Shown: positions 40,140 through 48,179, counted from the stretch's first letter. The stretch is DNA of 48,195 nt from Candidatus Bathyarchaeota archaeon (GCA_016927895.1 JAFGLT010000083.1:1-48195), one strand, 5' to 3'. Notes: generated by a model not told the origin, from the sequence alone. Numbers and translations: made by a program.

Positions 40140-40343
40140 ATGGGTTTTCTGAAGAAAGTTAAAGACAAAACAGAAGAATCAGTCAAGAAAGTCGGAGAAG
40201 ACGGGACAAAGCTGGGTAAGAAGGGTCTCAAAGGAACAAAAACGGTAGCTAAGAAAGGCGCTAAAGCAACTAAGACCTTTGCAAAGAAGGGCGTTAAGGA
40301 AACAAAGAAGGCCGCTAAGAAAGTAAAGAAGAAAGTTACGTAG
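40140..40343 (+). CDS. Lysine-rich 11-residue-repeat protein
   Basis: The 67-aa protein contains about 40% lysine and almost no hydrophobic residues apart from Val/Ala/Leu at fixed steps. Residues about 28-60 form three near-perfect 11-mers: KKGLKGTKTVA, KKGAKATKTFA, KKGVKETKKAA, and then KKVKKKVT. This could be an H1-like nucleic-acid compaction protein, or a LEA/synuclein-like 11/3 helix that binds membranes. The neighbours are a zinc ribbon and a wHTH-nuclease-like gene. No clear ribosome site is visible. Confidence 0.7.
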   Translation: MGFLKKVKDKTEESVKKVGEDGTKLGKKGLKGTKTVAKKGAKATKTFAKKGVKETKKAAKKVKKKVT

Positions 40344-40474
40344 CTTCTGTTCAAGATGCTGCGAGCTTTCCTTTTTTCTAAATTCCGCGGTTTCTAGGGA
40401 ACAGTCGCTTTTCCACAAAGTTATTAGAACTGAACCTTGCATACATTCATTAAATCTGCTATGGGGTTTCAAGA

Positions 40475-41203
40475 ATGGTTCCAGTTTTCAATTTGAAAGA
40501 CTCAATTGTTGAAGCATTAAACGCTTTAGGTGGTTCTGGCACAGCAACTCAGGTAAGAGATTACATAAAGTCAAATTATGGGAAAGACTGGCGAGACATT
40601 GAAAAAATAATGGACGACTTGTGTCAAGAAAGCGAGTCTTCCTTTTTCCTCCCCGCAGACAGGGTTCTAACGAAAATTGGAAAGGGAAAATACGCTCTGA
40701 AGGAAACAGCAGTTCCTGAACCGTTAGAAGCAAGTGCGGAAAGCAGAGAAGAATTGTCCGGCTTTGGATTAGAACGAAAGGTTTTCAGTTTCAAAGGCGC
40801 TGAAGAGCTTCTGCGGAGAAAAGGTCAGCTTTCAACTATTATGCAGGCTGCTTCTTTAACAGATCTTTCATCAACAGAGAATCACGACAGGATACAGCAT
40901 TTTCTTCACAAGAACATGTGGGACATAGAAGTATCGCTGTTTCCAGTGGCAACTTACAAGCTTGATGCTTTCAAAGAGAAAACAGCAATCGAAATTGAGC
41001 GGTCATTCATCGACGCGGTTCACAGGTCCCTCTTTAGATGCCTCTTAGCTTACACCAAAAACCAGTTGGACGTACTAGTTTTCATAGTTCCCACCTACAA
41101 GGAACCCAAATTTGAGCAGGTAAAACGGGATTTACTTGAATTCAAGGAAATAATTCCTTACCCAGTTTATTTGGTAGGCGTAACCCCTCTCAGCGCTAAT
41201 TAA
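40475..41203 (+). CDS. Winged-helix plus PD-(D/E)XK nuclease-like protein
   Basis: The 242-aa protein starts with a helix-turn-helix domain (residues 5 to about 75: DSIVEALNALGGSGTATQVRDYI ending LTKIGKGKYAL), like the HARE/wHTH seen in DNA-modification systems. The C-terminal half has YKLDAFKEKTAIEIERSF, where D, E and E-x-E/K order fits a PD-(D/E)XK active site of the BglII-like restriction class, then LFRCLLAYTKNQLDVLVFIVPTY. No methyltransferase is in the window. It could be a solitary nuclease, a repair factor or a regulator with a decayed site. Confidence 0.65.
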   Translation: MVPVFNLKDSIVEALNALGGSGTATQVRDYIKSNYGKDWRDIEKIMDDLCQESESSFFLPADRVLTKIGKGKYALKETAVPEPLEASAESREELSGFGLERKVFSFKGAEELLRRKGQLSTIMQAASLTDLSSTENHDRIQHFLHKNMWDIEVSLFPVATYKLDAFKEKTAIEIERSFIDAVHRSLFRCLLAYTKNQLDVLVFIVPTYKEPKFEQVKRDLLEFKEIIPYPVYLVGVTPLSAN

Positions 41204-41250
41204 GCTATATATAAGGCGGCTAAGTTTTTCCGCCTGATAGAGTTTCCCAG

Positions 41251-42663
41251 CTAGTCTCCTAAGATTCTTCTGAACGCAGGGAACATTTCTGCTGCGCGCT
41301 CACGCATCAACAGTTCGTAGTACTGGTAGATTATACCTACTGACAACAAGATGCCTGTTCCCGTTCCGAAAACGCCTAGGAAATCTGCAATTCCAGCGAT
41401 TAAGCCTACTATTATTCCACCGAGAACCGTAACCACCGGAATATACCGTTTAAGAATAGCCTGTATAGGTTTCCCAGAACGCCGATAACCTGGAATCTGC
41501 ATCCCTGAATCCATAAGTTGCTTCGCCACTTTATCAGGCCCAAGACCACCCACCTCAAGCCAAATAAGCGAGAAAACCGCACAAAACGCCACAAGAATAG
41601 CCAAGTACATCGCAGCCCTCACTGGCGCAGTAGCTACATCCGTGAGGCCATTGGGCGAAGTTACAAAGTAAGCAAGACCTCCAACAGGCGTAACGCTGCC
41701 ACTAGACGTGGTGTTATAGTCACCTATGATTTGGAAGAGCAGGTTCGTTCCGGGACTAGGTGCTCCCATCTGGCTCCAGAGCAGCTGAGAAAAGAAGTAG
41801 ACGTTAGCAAAAAGCGCAGACGCAAAGATAACTGGAAGGTTAGAAACATATAAAAGCTTAATCGGGTAACGGCTCCGGAAGCCCTTGTACCCAGCGTAAG
41901 TCATCGGCAACTCAACCCTGACACCTTCCAAGTAAATTATCACCAAGAAAGTTGCAACCGTTGCTAAGAACCCAATCAACGAGGGATAAGCTCCACCGCC
42001 AATCACCCAATCCGTTAACTGGTACGACGCATCACCTAATGAAAGCTGGTAAAGCCCACCTACGAACAAACCGGTTCCAGGATTAAACGTCTGCCAGAGA
42101 ATGTTCTGCGCAACTCCAGCCATAATGAAAAGGCTGATTCCGCTGCCCAAACCCCAACCTTTCTGAACCAGCTCATCCATCAGCATCACAATTATTCCAG
42201 CGCCAATAAGTTGCAGGAATATAATTATGGTCGTTGGTCCTGCAAGATCACCATACATGCCGCTTATTATGTATGCTGAAGCCTGAATTCCCGTAAGCAA
42301 TATGGAAAAGAATTTACTTGCAACCGTAAACAAGCCTCTGTCTTGAGAATCAGACATGTCAGCTTGTATGATAGCAGAACCAACTAGCAGCTGCAGTATT
42401 AAGCCTGCAGTAACTATGGGACCTATACCAAGTTCCATGAGCGTACCGCGGTTTGAAGCGAAAATTACTCTCAGGGAACCATAATATTCTTGCACGTCCC
42501 CGCTGATTCCATAAAGGGGGATTTCGGTCATAACCAAGTACACGATGAGAACGAGTGCTGTCCAGAAGATTTTTTCATTGAAGCTTACTTTGCGTTCAGG
42601 AACCTTGATTTCAGGAAGAACTCTTGCGAGTGGTTTGAAGAGGCTTAGAAATCTTCCGGCCAT
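41251..42663 (-). CDS. secY: Preprotein translocase subunit SecY
   Basis: The 470-aa protein has ten membrane helices in the SecY/Sec61-alpha order. EIPLYGISG near helix 1, the plug and helix 2 GPIVTAGLILQLLVGS, and the cytoplasmic loops VRVELPMTYAGYKGFRSRYPIKLLYVSN and MDSGMQIPGYRRSGKPI are characteristic. It forms the protein-conducting channel. It follows rpl15 by 9 bp. The usual next gene in archaea, adk, is not there. Confidence 0.97.
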   Translation of the reverse strand: MAGRFLSLFKPLARVLPEIKVPERKVSFNEKIFWTALVLIVYLVMTEIPLYGISGDVQEYYGSLRVIFASNRGTLMELGIGPIVTAGLILQLLVGSAIIQADMSDSQDRGLFTVASKFFSILLTGIQASAYIISGMYGDLAGPTTIIIFLQLIGAGIIVMLMDELVQKGWGLGSGISLFIMAGVAQNILWQTFNPGTGLFVGGLYQLSLGDASYQLTDWVIGGGAYPSLIGFLATVATFLVIIYLEGVRVELPMTYAGYKGFRSRYPIKLLYVSNLPVIFASALFANVYFFSQLLWSQMGAPSPGTNLLFQIIGDYNTTSSGSVTPVGGLAYFVTSPNGLTDVATAPVRAAMYLAILVAFCAVFSLIWLEVGGLGPDKVAKQLMDSGMQIPGYRRSGKPIQAILKRYIPVVTVLGGIIVGLIAGIADFLGVFGTGTGILLSVGIIYQYYELLMRERAAEMFPAFRRILGD

Positions 42664-42672
42664 TGACTAAGG

Positions 42673-43110
42673 TTACTCTCCGTTTTCCTGCGACTGGGTT
42701 AAGACTTGTCCGCCAGCTTTCTTAATTTTGTCTTCTGCAGTTTTGGAGCAGGCAGAAACTGTTACGGTTAAGGGTTTTGTGATTCTGCCTGTGCCAAGGA
42801 GTTTAGTGTAGCCTAAGCTTGTTAGGTCTACGTGTGTTTTGCCTTGTTCTTTTTCAGTTGAGAGAACAGCTATTTCGTCAAGCTTGGCGATGTTGATGAC
42901 CTTTTCTTTGCGTTTGAGGCTTTGGGGTGAAGTAAAACCGTGTTTGCCGAAGTAGTTTGGCTCGTGTGCTGTAACGTAGCTCCAGAGGTGTTTGTGGCGT
43001 CCAACTTTTCGCTGGCCTTTTGAACCTGCATCTCTGTGCTGGCCGATCCTGCCATAGCCGTGAGTTCGGCTGCCGCGCATTTTTCTAGTTTTTCTTTCTT
43101 TATGGGGCAT
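42673..43110 (-). CDS. rpl15: Large-subunit ribosomal protein uL15
   Basis: The 145-aa protein begins with the basic, Gly-rich KERKTRKMRGSRTHGYGRIGQHR and ends in KPLTVTVSACSKTAEDKIKKAGG, as in archaeal/eukaryal L15. It binds 23S rRNA at the base of the central protuberance. It lies 9 bp before secY and 2 bp after the Hsp20-like gene. rpl30 and rps5, which normally precede it in the spc cluster, are missing, so the cluster is broken here. Confidence 0.96.
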   Translation of the reverse strand: MPHKERKTRKMRGSRTHGYGRIGQHRDAGSKGQRKVGRHKHLWSYVTAHEPNYFGKHGFTSPQSLKRKEKVINIAKLDEIAVLSTEKEQGKTHVDLTSLGYTKLLGTGRITKPLTVTVSACSKTAEDKIKKAGGQVLTQSQENGE

Positions 43111-43111
43111 T

Positions 43112-43585
43112 TTAATCAGCTTTTTTGTTTATTGTTTCTTTTTTTTGAAGTTTGATTTCTAGCACGCCGTTTTTGAAGGTGGTGCGGACGGCGTTTGGGA
43201 CAACTACTTTGGGTAGGTTTAAGCTTTTATAGTATCTGCGGTTTTTCGCTTTCGCTGACAGCGTTATTTTTTGGTCTTTCACATGTATTTTCAGGGTTTC
43301 CTTATTAAAGCCTGCGATTTCGGCGACTATAGTTATCCACTTTTTCTCTTGGAAAATGTCAATGAGCGGTTTAGGGTCCTTCCATTTCCGTCTGGCGTAG
43401 CTTTGGGTGGACCTGTAATGTTGAGGATAAAGTTTCCTTGAGGTGTGCATGTTTTCGATGCGCTGGATTTTAGGGTGGCTTTCAGCGTTATCTCTAATCT
43501 CGCTGTCTTCGTCAAGCCACTTCATGTGCTTCTTGCTTCTGCGCCACTTCGTACTCAAGTTTACTTCTCCTAAATACAAAGGCAT
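43112..43585 (-). CDS. Hsp20/alpha-crystallin-like protein
   Basis: From ATG 43585 this is 157 aa (the frame also allows ATG 43657, with a hydrophobic N-terminus). The first 70 residues are basic and disordered; the second half is a beta-sandwich: DIFQEKKWITIVAEIAGF, LKIHVKDQKITLSAKA, and TTFKNGVLEIKLQKK, the GVLxI/L strand of alpha-crystallin domains. It probably acts as a holdase chaperone. It is the first gene of the rpl15-secY unit, ending 2 bp before rpl15, a partner I have not seen described in this cluster. Confidence 0.75.
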   Translation of the reverse strand: MPLYLGEVNLSTKWRRSKKHMKWLDEDSEIRDNAESHPKIQRIENMHTSRKLYPQHYRSTQSYARRKWKDPKPLIDIFQEKKWITIVAEIAGFNKETLKIHVKDQKITLSAKAKNRRYYKSLNLPKVVVPNAVRTTFKNGVLEIKLQKKETINKKAD

Positions 43586-43712
43586 TTCCAACCTAACTAT
43601 AAAATGTATCGCACAAAAAAGAAAAGAAAACAAGACTGAACCGAACCTTGATTCCATGCAAAACCGCTTTTCTGTGGCGTTGATACTGTTATGCTTGGAA
43701 AAGACTATAGCC

Positions 43713-43725
43713 CCTTTTTATATAG
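43713..43725 (-). promoter_or_regulatory. TATA box of the Hsp20-like/rpl15/secY operon
   Basis: CTATATAAAAAGG on the minus strand predicts transcription start near 43690, upstream of both possible Hsp20-like start codons. Confidence 0.5.
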
Positions 43726-43791
43726 AAACTATTTATAGAGGTGAACCGAGGCTGTGTGGGTGGACCCCCTGTAGCTTTCTGAAATGAACTA

Positions 43792-43826
43792 CTATTAGGC
43801 TCCTAATTAGCGGCAAATATGCTGGG
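43792..43826 (+). repeat. Palindromic ATTAGG repeat, copy 2
   Basis: ATTAGGCTCCTAAT repeats the inverted repeat of 26271-26284, and the following CAAATAT plus GGG are at the same distance. It lies about 100 bp before the secreted-protein gene at 43925. Confidence 0.45.
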
Positions 43827-43924
43827 TTGGTCAGGTATTTTTTTATTCTATTTTAGACTGTAGAAATTTAGAAAATGAAAAATTAAACACGGGTTTACAT
43901 CCAAAGGCGAATAGAAAGTTTTAT

Positions 43925-44803
43925 ATGTTTGGTTGGATAATTTATCATGGAAGATTGCGTGAATTATACGAGGCGAAAAAACCTCATATAGCTACATCTG
44001 CGCTATTTTTGCTATGCTTCTTCTTAGCTATACAATTAATACCGATAAGCGATGTATCAGCATCCAACGATGTCGGCGCAGCTGTATTCTGCCCTAACAA
44101 TTTCGATCCAAGTGTCGATACCGCAAATGAAATTTCGCTTGCTAGAACAACTTACGCATATATAAAAAACATGCTTAGTGCCGAATATGGATATGTTTAC
44201 TTTGCTACCGATAGCTCTTGCACTGTTAACTACTATCTTGCAGCGCTCCAAAGTATAAAGACTATTTATGATCAGGCAGTAGTTTTTTCAAAAGGACACA
44301 GGGGCGTGCCGTTCTTATATTACAATCCACCTAATACCAATCACTTCTCGCTCTTAGATTATTATGGTTCCAATGTCATAGACGCCACAATTCATGGTAG
44401 GACATCAAGTGAAAACGTTTTCACGTTTATATGGCACTGTCAAACAGCTCAGCACTATCAATATGGTGTCATACCTCATGACAGTTACGGATATTATGGA
44501 ATGCCATACTGTTGGACACACAATGCATATATGTATTCGTGGGGCACTTCTGGAAGCCAAGTTTTCTTAGGATGGGTTGGTGGCTCGCCTCAATTTGAAA
44601 CCACGGCTGAAGGCTCTTACAACTATGCTCACGTTGCATACTTATTCTGGTACTGCGTGTGCAATGGTGCCCAAGTAGACGAAGCATTGAATACCATAGC
44701 TCAGACTGTTTTCGGAGACGCAAGCTACCTCCAATGTGCACAACTTAAGGACAAGTTAGTAGTATATGGAAATAGGGACTTGACCCTGCCCGCGGAGTGG
44801 TGA
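43925..44803 (+). CDS. Exported protein with possible caspase-fold (His-Cys) core
   Basis: The 292-aa frame has an N-terminal membrane helix (SALFLLCFFLAIQLIPI) ending SDVSASND, a likely signal peptide or anchor. The mature part contains a strand followed by VVFSKGHRG and, about 50 residues on, a strand followed by FTFIWHCQTA. A Gly-His and a later Cys, each after a hydrophobic strand, is the layout of clan CD peptidases such as C25 and caspases. This is a pattern reading, not a confirmed homology. A TATA-like TTTTATATG overlaps the ATG, so the TTG at 43955 may be the true start. It is followed by another exported protein after 5 bp. Confidence 0.6.
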   Translation: MFGWIIYHGRLRELYEAKKPHIATSALFLLCFFLAIQLIPISDVSASNDVGAAVFCPNNFDPSVDTANEISLARTTYAYIKNMLSAEYGYVYFATDSSCTVNYYLAALQSIKTIYDQAVVFSKGHRGVPFLYYNPPNTNHFSLLDYYGSNVIDATIHGRTSSENVFTFIWHCQTAQHYQYGVIPHDSYGYYGMPYCWTHNAYMYSWGTSGSQVFLGWVGGSPQFETTAEGSYNYAHVAYLFWYCVCNGAQVDEALNTIAQTVFGDASYLQCAQLKDKLVVYGNRDLTLPAEW

Positions 44804-44808
44804 ACTGT

Positions 44809-45873
44809 ATGAAAAAACTATTGAAAAAAATCTGTGTGCTTCTGGTTATCACAATGATTGTAGCTTCTCTCGCAGTTTTTCCTGTTACGCATGCAGCGGA
44901 TACCGAGGCTCAAGTCCAAGCCAGAGCTTTAATGGAAAACGTGCTTCCTATGGATTTGTCAAAATACAATGCAACCCTCGAAAGCCAATCAAATGATGGA
45001 GAAGTAGATTTCTTGATATATAACTTGGATTCAGATGAAAGTACACTTCGTGTCTTTTGTCTTTTCAAAAATAATGCTCTTCTTTCTTGCAACATGTACG
45101 TGGATAAGGGGGAAGTTATCAACGACAAAAAGTACACTAACTTAATTGATGCTACAAAGAAGATACTTGAGGAGTACCAAACATACACTAAAATTGATTC
45201 AGCCGATATGATAGAGATGTTAGATGATGTTGATGTAACCAAGGATTCAAGCACGATGATAGGCAAAATCAATTTCACCAAAAACACCGTAAATGTCTAC
45301 GGGATTGAAGTTACAACGTTTAGGTGGGCATATACGGTAAATGGGGCGGAGTATACTAAATTAGAGGTCGAGTTTCAGAACGGAATCTTTTCTTGTCTCT
45401 ATGATACTCGAGGTGTCTACTCAATTGGCGATACCACCGTGAATATCTCAAGTGACCAAGCAATTGACATTGCGACGAAATACACAGAGACTTACTCATA
45501 CGCTTTGTCTGATGGTTCACGAGTTAGCGATTTCAATATAAATGAAGACAAAAGTGTAGCAAAGCTAGTCGCTTCTCCCATCAACTCTACGGAGCTTAGA
45601 CCTTACTGGCACGTTGAGTTGTATCTAGACCAAACTTACCCAGGTCATGTAGAGGGTTTAACAATCTACGTTTGGGCCAATTCCGGAGAAGTTTTCGCCT
45701 GCAGCAACATAGCTTACGGTGGGGAACTGCCTGATACGTCACCATCACCTTCATCCTCTCCCGAGAACAACACGGGATCAGTTGACATCAACACGATAGC
45801 TATAGTGGCAGCCATAGCTACAGTAGTTGTGATAGCAACAAGCGCATTATTAATTAAGAAAAGAAGCAAATAG
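44809..45873 (+). CDS. Exported protein with C-terminal membrane anchor
   Basis: ATG 44809 gives 354 aa: a signal peptide (KKLLKKICVLLVITMIVASLA, cut near THAADT), a large beta-rich extracellular region with PepSY-like repeats (ATLESQSNDGEVDFLIYNLD; AIDIATKYTETYSYAL), a Pro/Ser stalk (TSPSPSSSPENN) and a membrane helix ending in KKRSK. It starts 5 bp after the putative peptidase gene, so they form a pair; it may be an inhibitor or a substrate-presenting partner. Codon use in both genes is A+T richer than that of the ribosomal genes to the left. Confidence 0.72.
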   Translation: MKKLLKKICVLLVITMIVASLAVFPVTHAADTEAQVQARALMENVLPMDLSKYNATLESQSNDGEVDFLIYNLDSDESTLRVFCLFKNNALLSCNMYVDKGEVINDKKYTNLIDATKKILEEYQTYTKIDSADMIEMLDDVDVTKDSSTMIGKINFTKNTVNVYGIEVTTFRWAYTVNGAEYTKLEVEFQNGIFSCLYDTRGVYSIGDTTVNISSDQAIDIATKYTETYSYALSDGSRVSDFNINEDKSVAKLVASPINSTELRPYWHVELYLDQTYPGHVEGLTIYVWANSGEVFACSNIAYGGELPDTSPSPSSSPENNTGSVDINTIAIVAAIATVVVIATSALLIKKRSK

Positions 45874-46244
45874 CAACCTCCCATTTTTCTTTCTTCTAAA
45901 TGCTAAAATCGCACTATGAAAAAATGAGTTATTAACTTTAAGCTGAGGGCTTTTGTTTCCATCGTTTACAACAGTTGCAAGGAACAGAGCGTGCGTAGTA
46001 GCATTGAATTTCAATCCAACCAAAGACTTGACGTATTTTCTAAATCAAGAATTATTTTAGAAATTCAGTTTTGCTCTAACGTTAAAAATTTAAGAATTAG
46101 AAAATCCAATTTAATCTTTGAATTTTTTCTTATATATCCTCCATATAAGAAAGTTTAAAAGATAGCACCCTCAGCTCTCCACAAGTCCAATCACCAAACA
46201 TATAACAAAGAAACGCCCATCGTATGCCCTTGGATGCGAATATA
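45874..46244. other. A+T-rich intergenic region
   Basis: No gene was found. A hairpin with 8-bp arms TTTCTAAA/TTTAGAAA lies at 46037-46063 and a TATA-like CTTATATATCC near 46130. These may be the terminator of the exported-protein pair and a promoter for the integrase region. Confidence 0.4.
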
Positions 46245-46356
46245 ATGGGAACAAAACGCAACGTCATGTTGTATTTAGATAAAGAAATAGGTTGAAAAGT
46301 CGAAAGAACTAGGCTTTAATCTCTCAAAGACTTTTGAAACCCACTTAAAACAGTTA
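46245..46356 (+). pseudogene. Frameshifted N-terminal RHH-like domain of the integrase
   Basis: ATG 46245 opens a frame that begins GTKRNVMLYLDKEI and stops at 46293. Removing one G at 46290-46291 restores a frame that continues VEKSKELGFNLSKTF and runs directly into the integrase frame at 46357. YLDKEIVEKSKELGFNLS looks like the ribbon-helix-helix (antitoxin-like) N-terminus known on archaeal tyrosine recombinases. So the full gene was probably 46245-47295 and now carries a one-base insertion, or the read has an error. Confidence 0.6.
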
Positions 46357-47295
46357 ATGACGCAGTTTTCAACGTGTAATTCCATAAACAAAGTTGATTC
46401 AGCGAATGAAAATGGTGAGTGGTGGGCCGGACCGGATTCGGACCGGCGACCTTCTGCACGTCAAGCACCTGGAATACCCATTGGAGAAACACTTTCTAAG
46501 TTCAGAGAATTCTTGATTGTTGATTTGAGGCGTTCAAAGAAGACAGCATACGAGCATACCTATTACATTAAGAGATTCCTGAAGGCTGTTAATGTTCCAT
46601 CAGAATTAGTGACTTCTGAGGCTGTCCGTGAGTATCTCAAGAGTTTGAATGTGAGTTCTGCGCAGTACAAGAATATCTTGATGGCTCTCAAAGTCTTCTT
46701 TAGAGATTTCATGAAGCATCCGGAAGTTGTTGAGAGTTTTAGATTTCCTCATCAAGTGTATAAGCCGAAGCATATTGTGAGCAAAGAAGATCTGAAAAGA
46801 TTTTATGATGCAATTGAGACGTCAAAAGAGAAAGCTTTGTTTCTGTTGTATGCTACTTCTGGATTGCGGAGACAAGAAATACTTTCGCTGAAGCCTGAAG
46901 ACGTTGATTTTGAGAAGCGGATGATTACTCCTAACAATCATTTGGGAGAGACGAAGAAGTCATGGTGCAGCTTCTATAATGAAGAAGCAGAAGAAGCTCT
47001 TAATGAGTACTTGGCTACGAAGAATCAGTCTAGAAGCAAGAGGATCTTCCCAATGCAGAGGCATGAAGTTGTGGAATTGTGGAAGTCTGCTAGAGAGAAG
47101 ACTGGATTGTATGTTACTCCTCAGAAGTTGAGGGAGTGGTTCTGTTCTGAAATGATGCATTTAGGAGTATCAGAAACATATATCGACGCTTTTTGTGGAA
47201 GAGTTCCAAAATCTGTTTTGGCTAGACATTATACTGATTTTTCGCCTGAGAAGCTAAAAGAAATCTACGTAGAGTCTGAATTGAGTGTTCTTTAA
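46357..47295 (+). CDS. Archaeal tyrosine recombinase (integrase)
   Basis: The 312-aa frame has a SAM-like core-binding domain (IGETLSKFREFLIVDLRRSKKTAYEHTYYIKRF, blocks FREFLIVDLRRSK and YIKRFLKAV) and a catalytic domain with R171 in SGLRRQEI, K200/K201 in GETKKSW, QKLR at 256-259 in place of HxLR, R282 in CGR and the nucleophile Y292 in RHYTD. Residues 22-38 (WWAGPDSDRRPSARQAP) are encoded by an antisense tRNA-Val 3' half, a linker commonly seen in archaeal integrases. The ATG at 46357 lies mid-protein relative to the frameshifted N-terminal part. Confidence 0.88.
   Translation: MTQFSTCNSINKVDSANENGEWWAGPDSDRRPSARQAPGIPIGETLSKFREFLIVDLRRSKKTAYEHTYYIKRFLKAVNVPSELVTSEAVREYLKSLNVSSAQYKNILMALKVFFRDFMKHPEVVESFRFPHQVYKPKHIVSKEDLKRFYDAIETSKEKALFLLYATSGLRRQEILSLKPEDVDFEKRMITPNNHLGETKKSWCSFYNEEAEEALNEYLATKNQSRSKRIFPMQRHEVVELWKSAREKTGLYVTPQKLREWFCSEMMHLGVSETYIDAFCGRVPKSVLARHYTDFSPEKLKEIYVESELSVL
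46420..46468 (-). repeat. tRNA-Val (GAC) 3' half, attachment core
   Basis: On the minus strand the sequence reads as anticodon loop TTGACGT (anticodon GAC), a GCAG stem strand, T arm GCCGG/CCGGT, acceptor strand CCGGCCC, discriminator A and CCA. No matching 5' half (GGGCCGG) precedes it, so it is not a functional tRNA. It lies inside the integrase frame. This is the expected attachment core of an element that targets tRNA-Val. Confidence 0.8.
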
Positions 47296-47324
47296 CAAAA
47301 CGAGCACAAAATCTTCCAAAAAAC

Positions 47325-48179
47325 TTAGCCACCTTGATGTCTTTGATTCGTAGAAGGTAACTTTGCTGTAGATATAATTTCTCTTGATAACGTGCCATCT
47401 GTCCCTGGTCCAGAATACTTCGCGGACGGATGAAAGAAAGTTACGAATGCCTCTAACCCATTAAACTCCATTGTTTGTTTAAAGCCCGATGGAAAACCAA
47501 TTCTAATCACACCTGGCTTAATTTCACCGTATCCTTCAAAAAGTATGGCTGAAGGAGGCAGGCTATCTTTATCTGGAAGAAGTGGAATTTGCTTTGTCCA
47601 TCCGGAAAAGAGAATGTCACCATAAGATTGCACCTGAAACTCTTCTTTTTTCATTATCTGTATGTTCTTGGCAGCCGGAGTGTTAAAATAAACCTCACTT
47701 AACGCTTTGCGTCTTCCCAAGCCAATTGGAATGTCTTGTACATGAGCTACGGGTACGAAAGCATTGCCTTTTGCTGTCTCAAGCCACAAGGAAATTACCA
47801 ACCAATTTTCAGCTCCAAATGAGGATTTCTCATTCCATTTATACACCTCAACTATCATTTCCGGTAACTTAAGATGATTGAGTTGGCGAATAACAGCCGA
47901 TGCACGTTTACCATAAAATACAATAGCATCCAATGGTGATCTTACCGTATGTTTCGAGGCATTTCTCATTTTGCTCAAAACTTCCTTTTCAGTTACCATC
48001 TTTGGCTTTTCTTTATATGAAATAACACTTTTTCTGTAGGGGCTATCTGGCCTAGAATAAGTATAAGAGTTATCGACAAAGGCGCTTACTTCAGCAGGAG
48101 GAGATTCAAGAATGGATTCAAGAGTTGTTTTTGATGGAACCTGGGCATTCCTCCAAAGATCATCCATCATAACTTTCAT
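47325..48179 (-). CDS. Hypothetical protein, possibly truncated at the window edge
   Basis: At least 284 aa from ATG 48179; the frame stays open to the edge (five further codons without a stop), so the true start may be outside. The sequence has PVAHVQDIPIGLGRRKALSEV and GYGEIKPGVIRIGFPSGFK, suggesting beta-rich structure, but no family is recognised. It converges on the integrase with a 29-bp gap and would be cargo of the same element. No membrane helix or signal peptide is visible. Confidence 0.65.
   Translation of the reverse strand: MKVMMDDLWRNAQVPSKTTLESILESPPAEVSAFVDNSYTYSRPDSPYRKSVISYKEKPKMVTEKEVLSKMRNASKHTVRSPLDAIVFYGKRASAVIRQLNHLKLPEMIVEVYKWNEKSSFGAENWLVISLWLETAKGNAFVPVAHVQDIPIGLGRRKALSEVYFNTPAAKNIQIMKKEEFQVQSYGDILFSGWTKQIPLLPDKDSLPPSAILFEGYGEIKPGVIRIGFPSGFKQTMEFNGLEAFVTFFHPSAKYSGPGTDGTLSREIISTAKLPSTNQRHQGG

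Noticed and set aside
46420-46492. Functional tRNA-Val
   Set aside because: The 3' half is good, but no 5' acceptor strand GGGCCGG or D arm precedes it on the minus strand, so it is only an attachment fragment.
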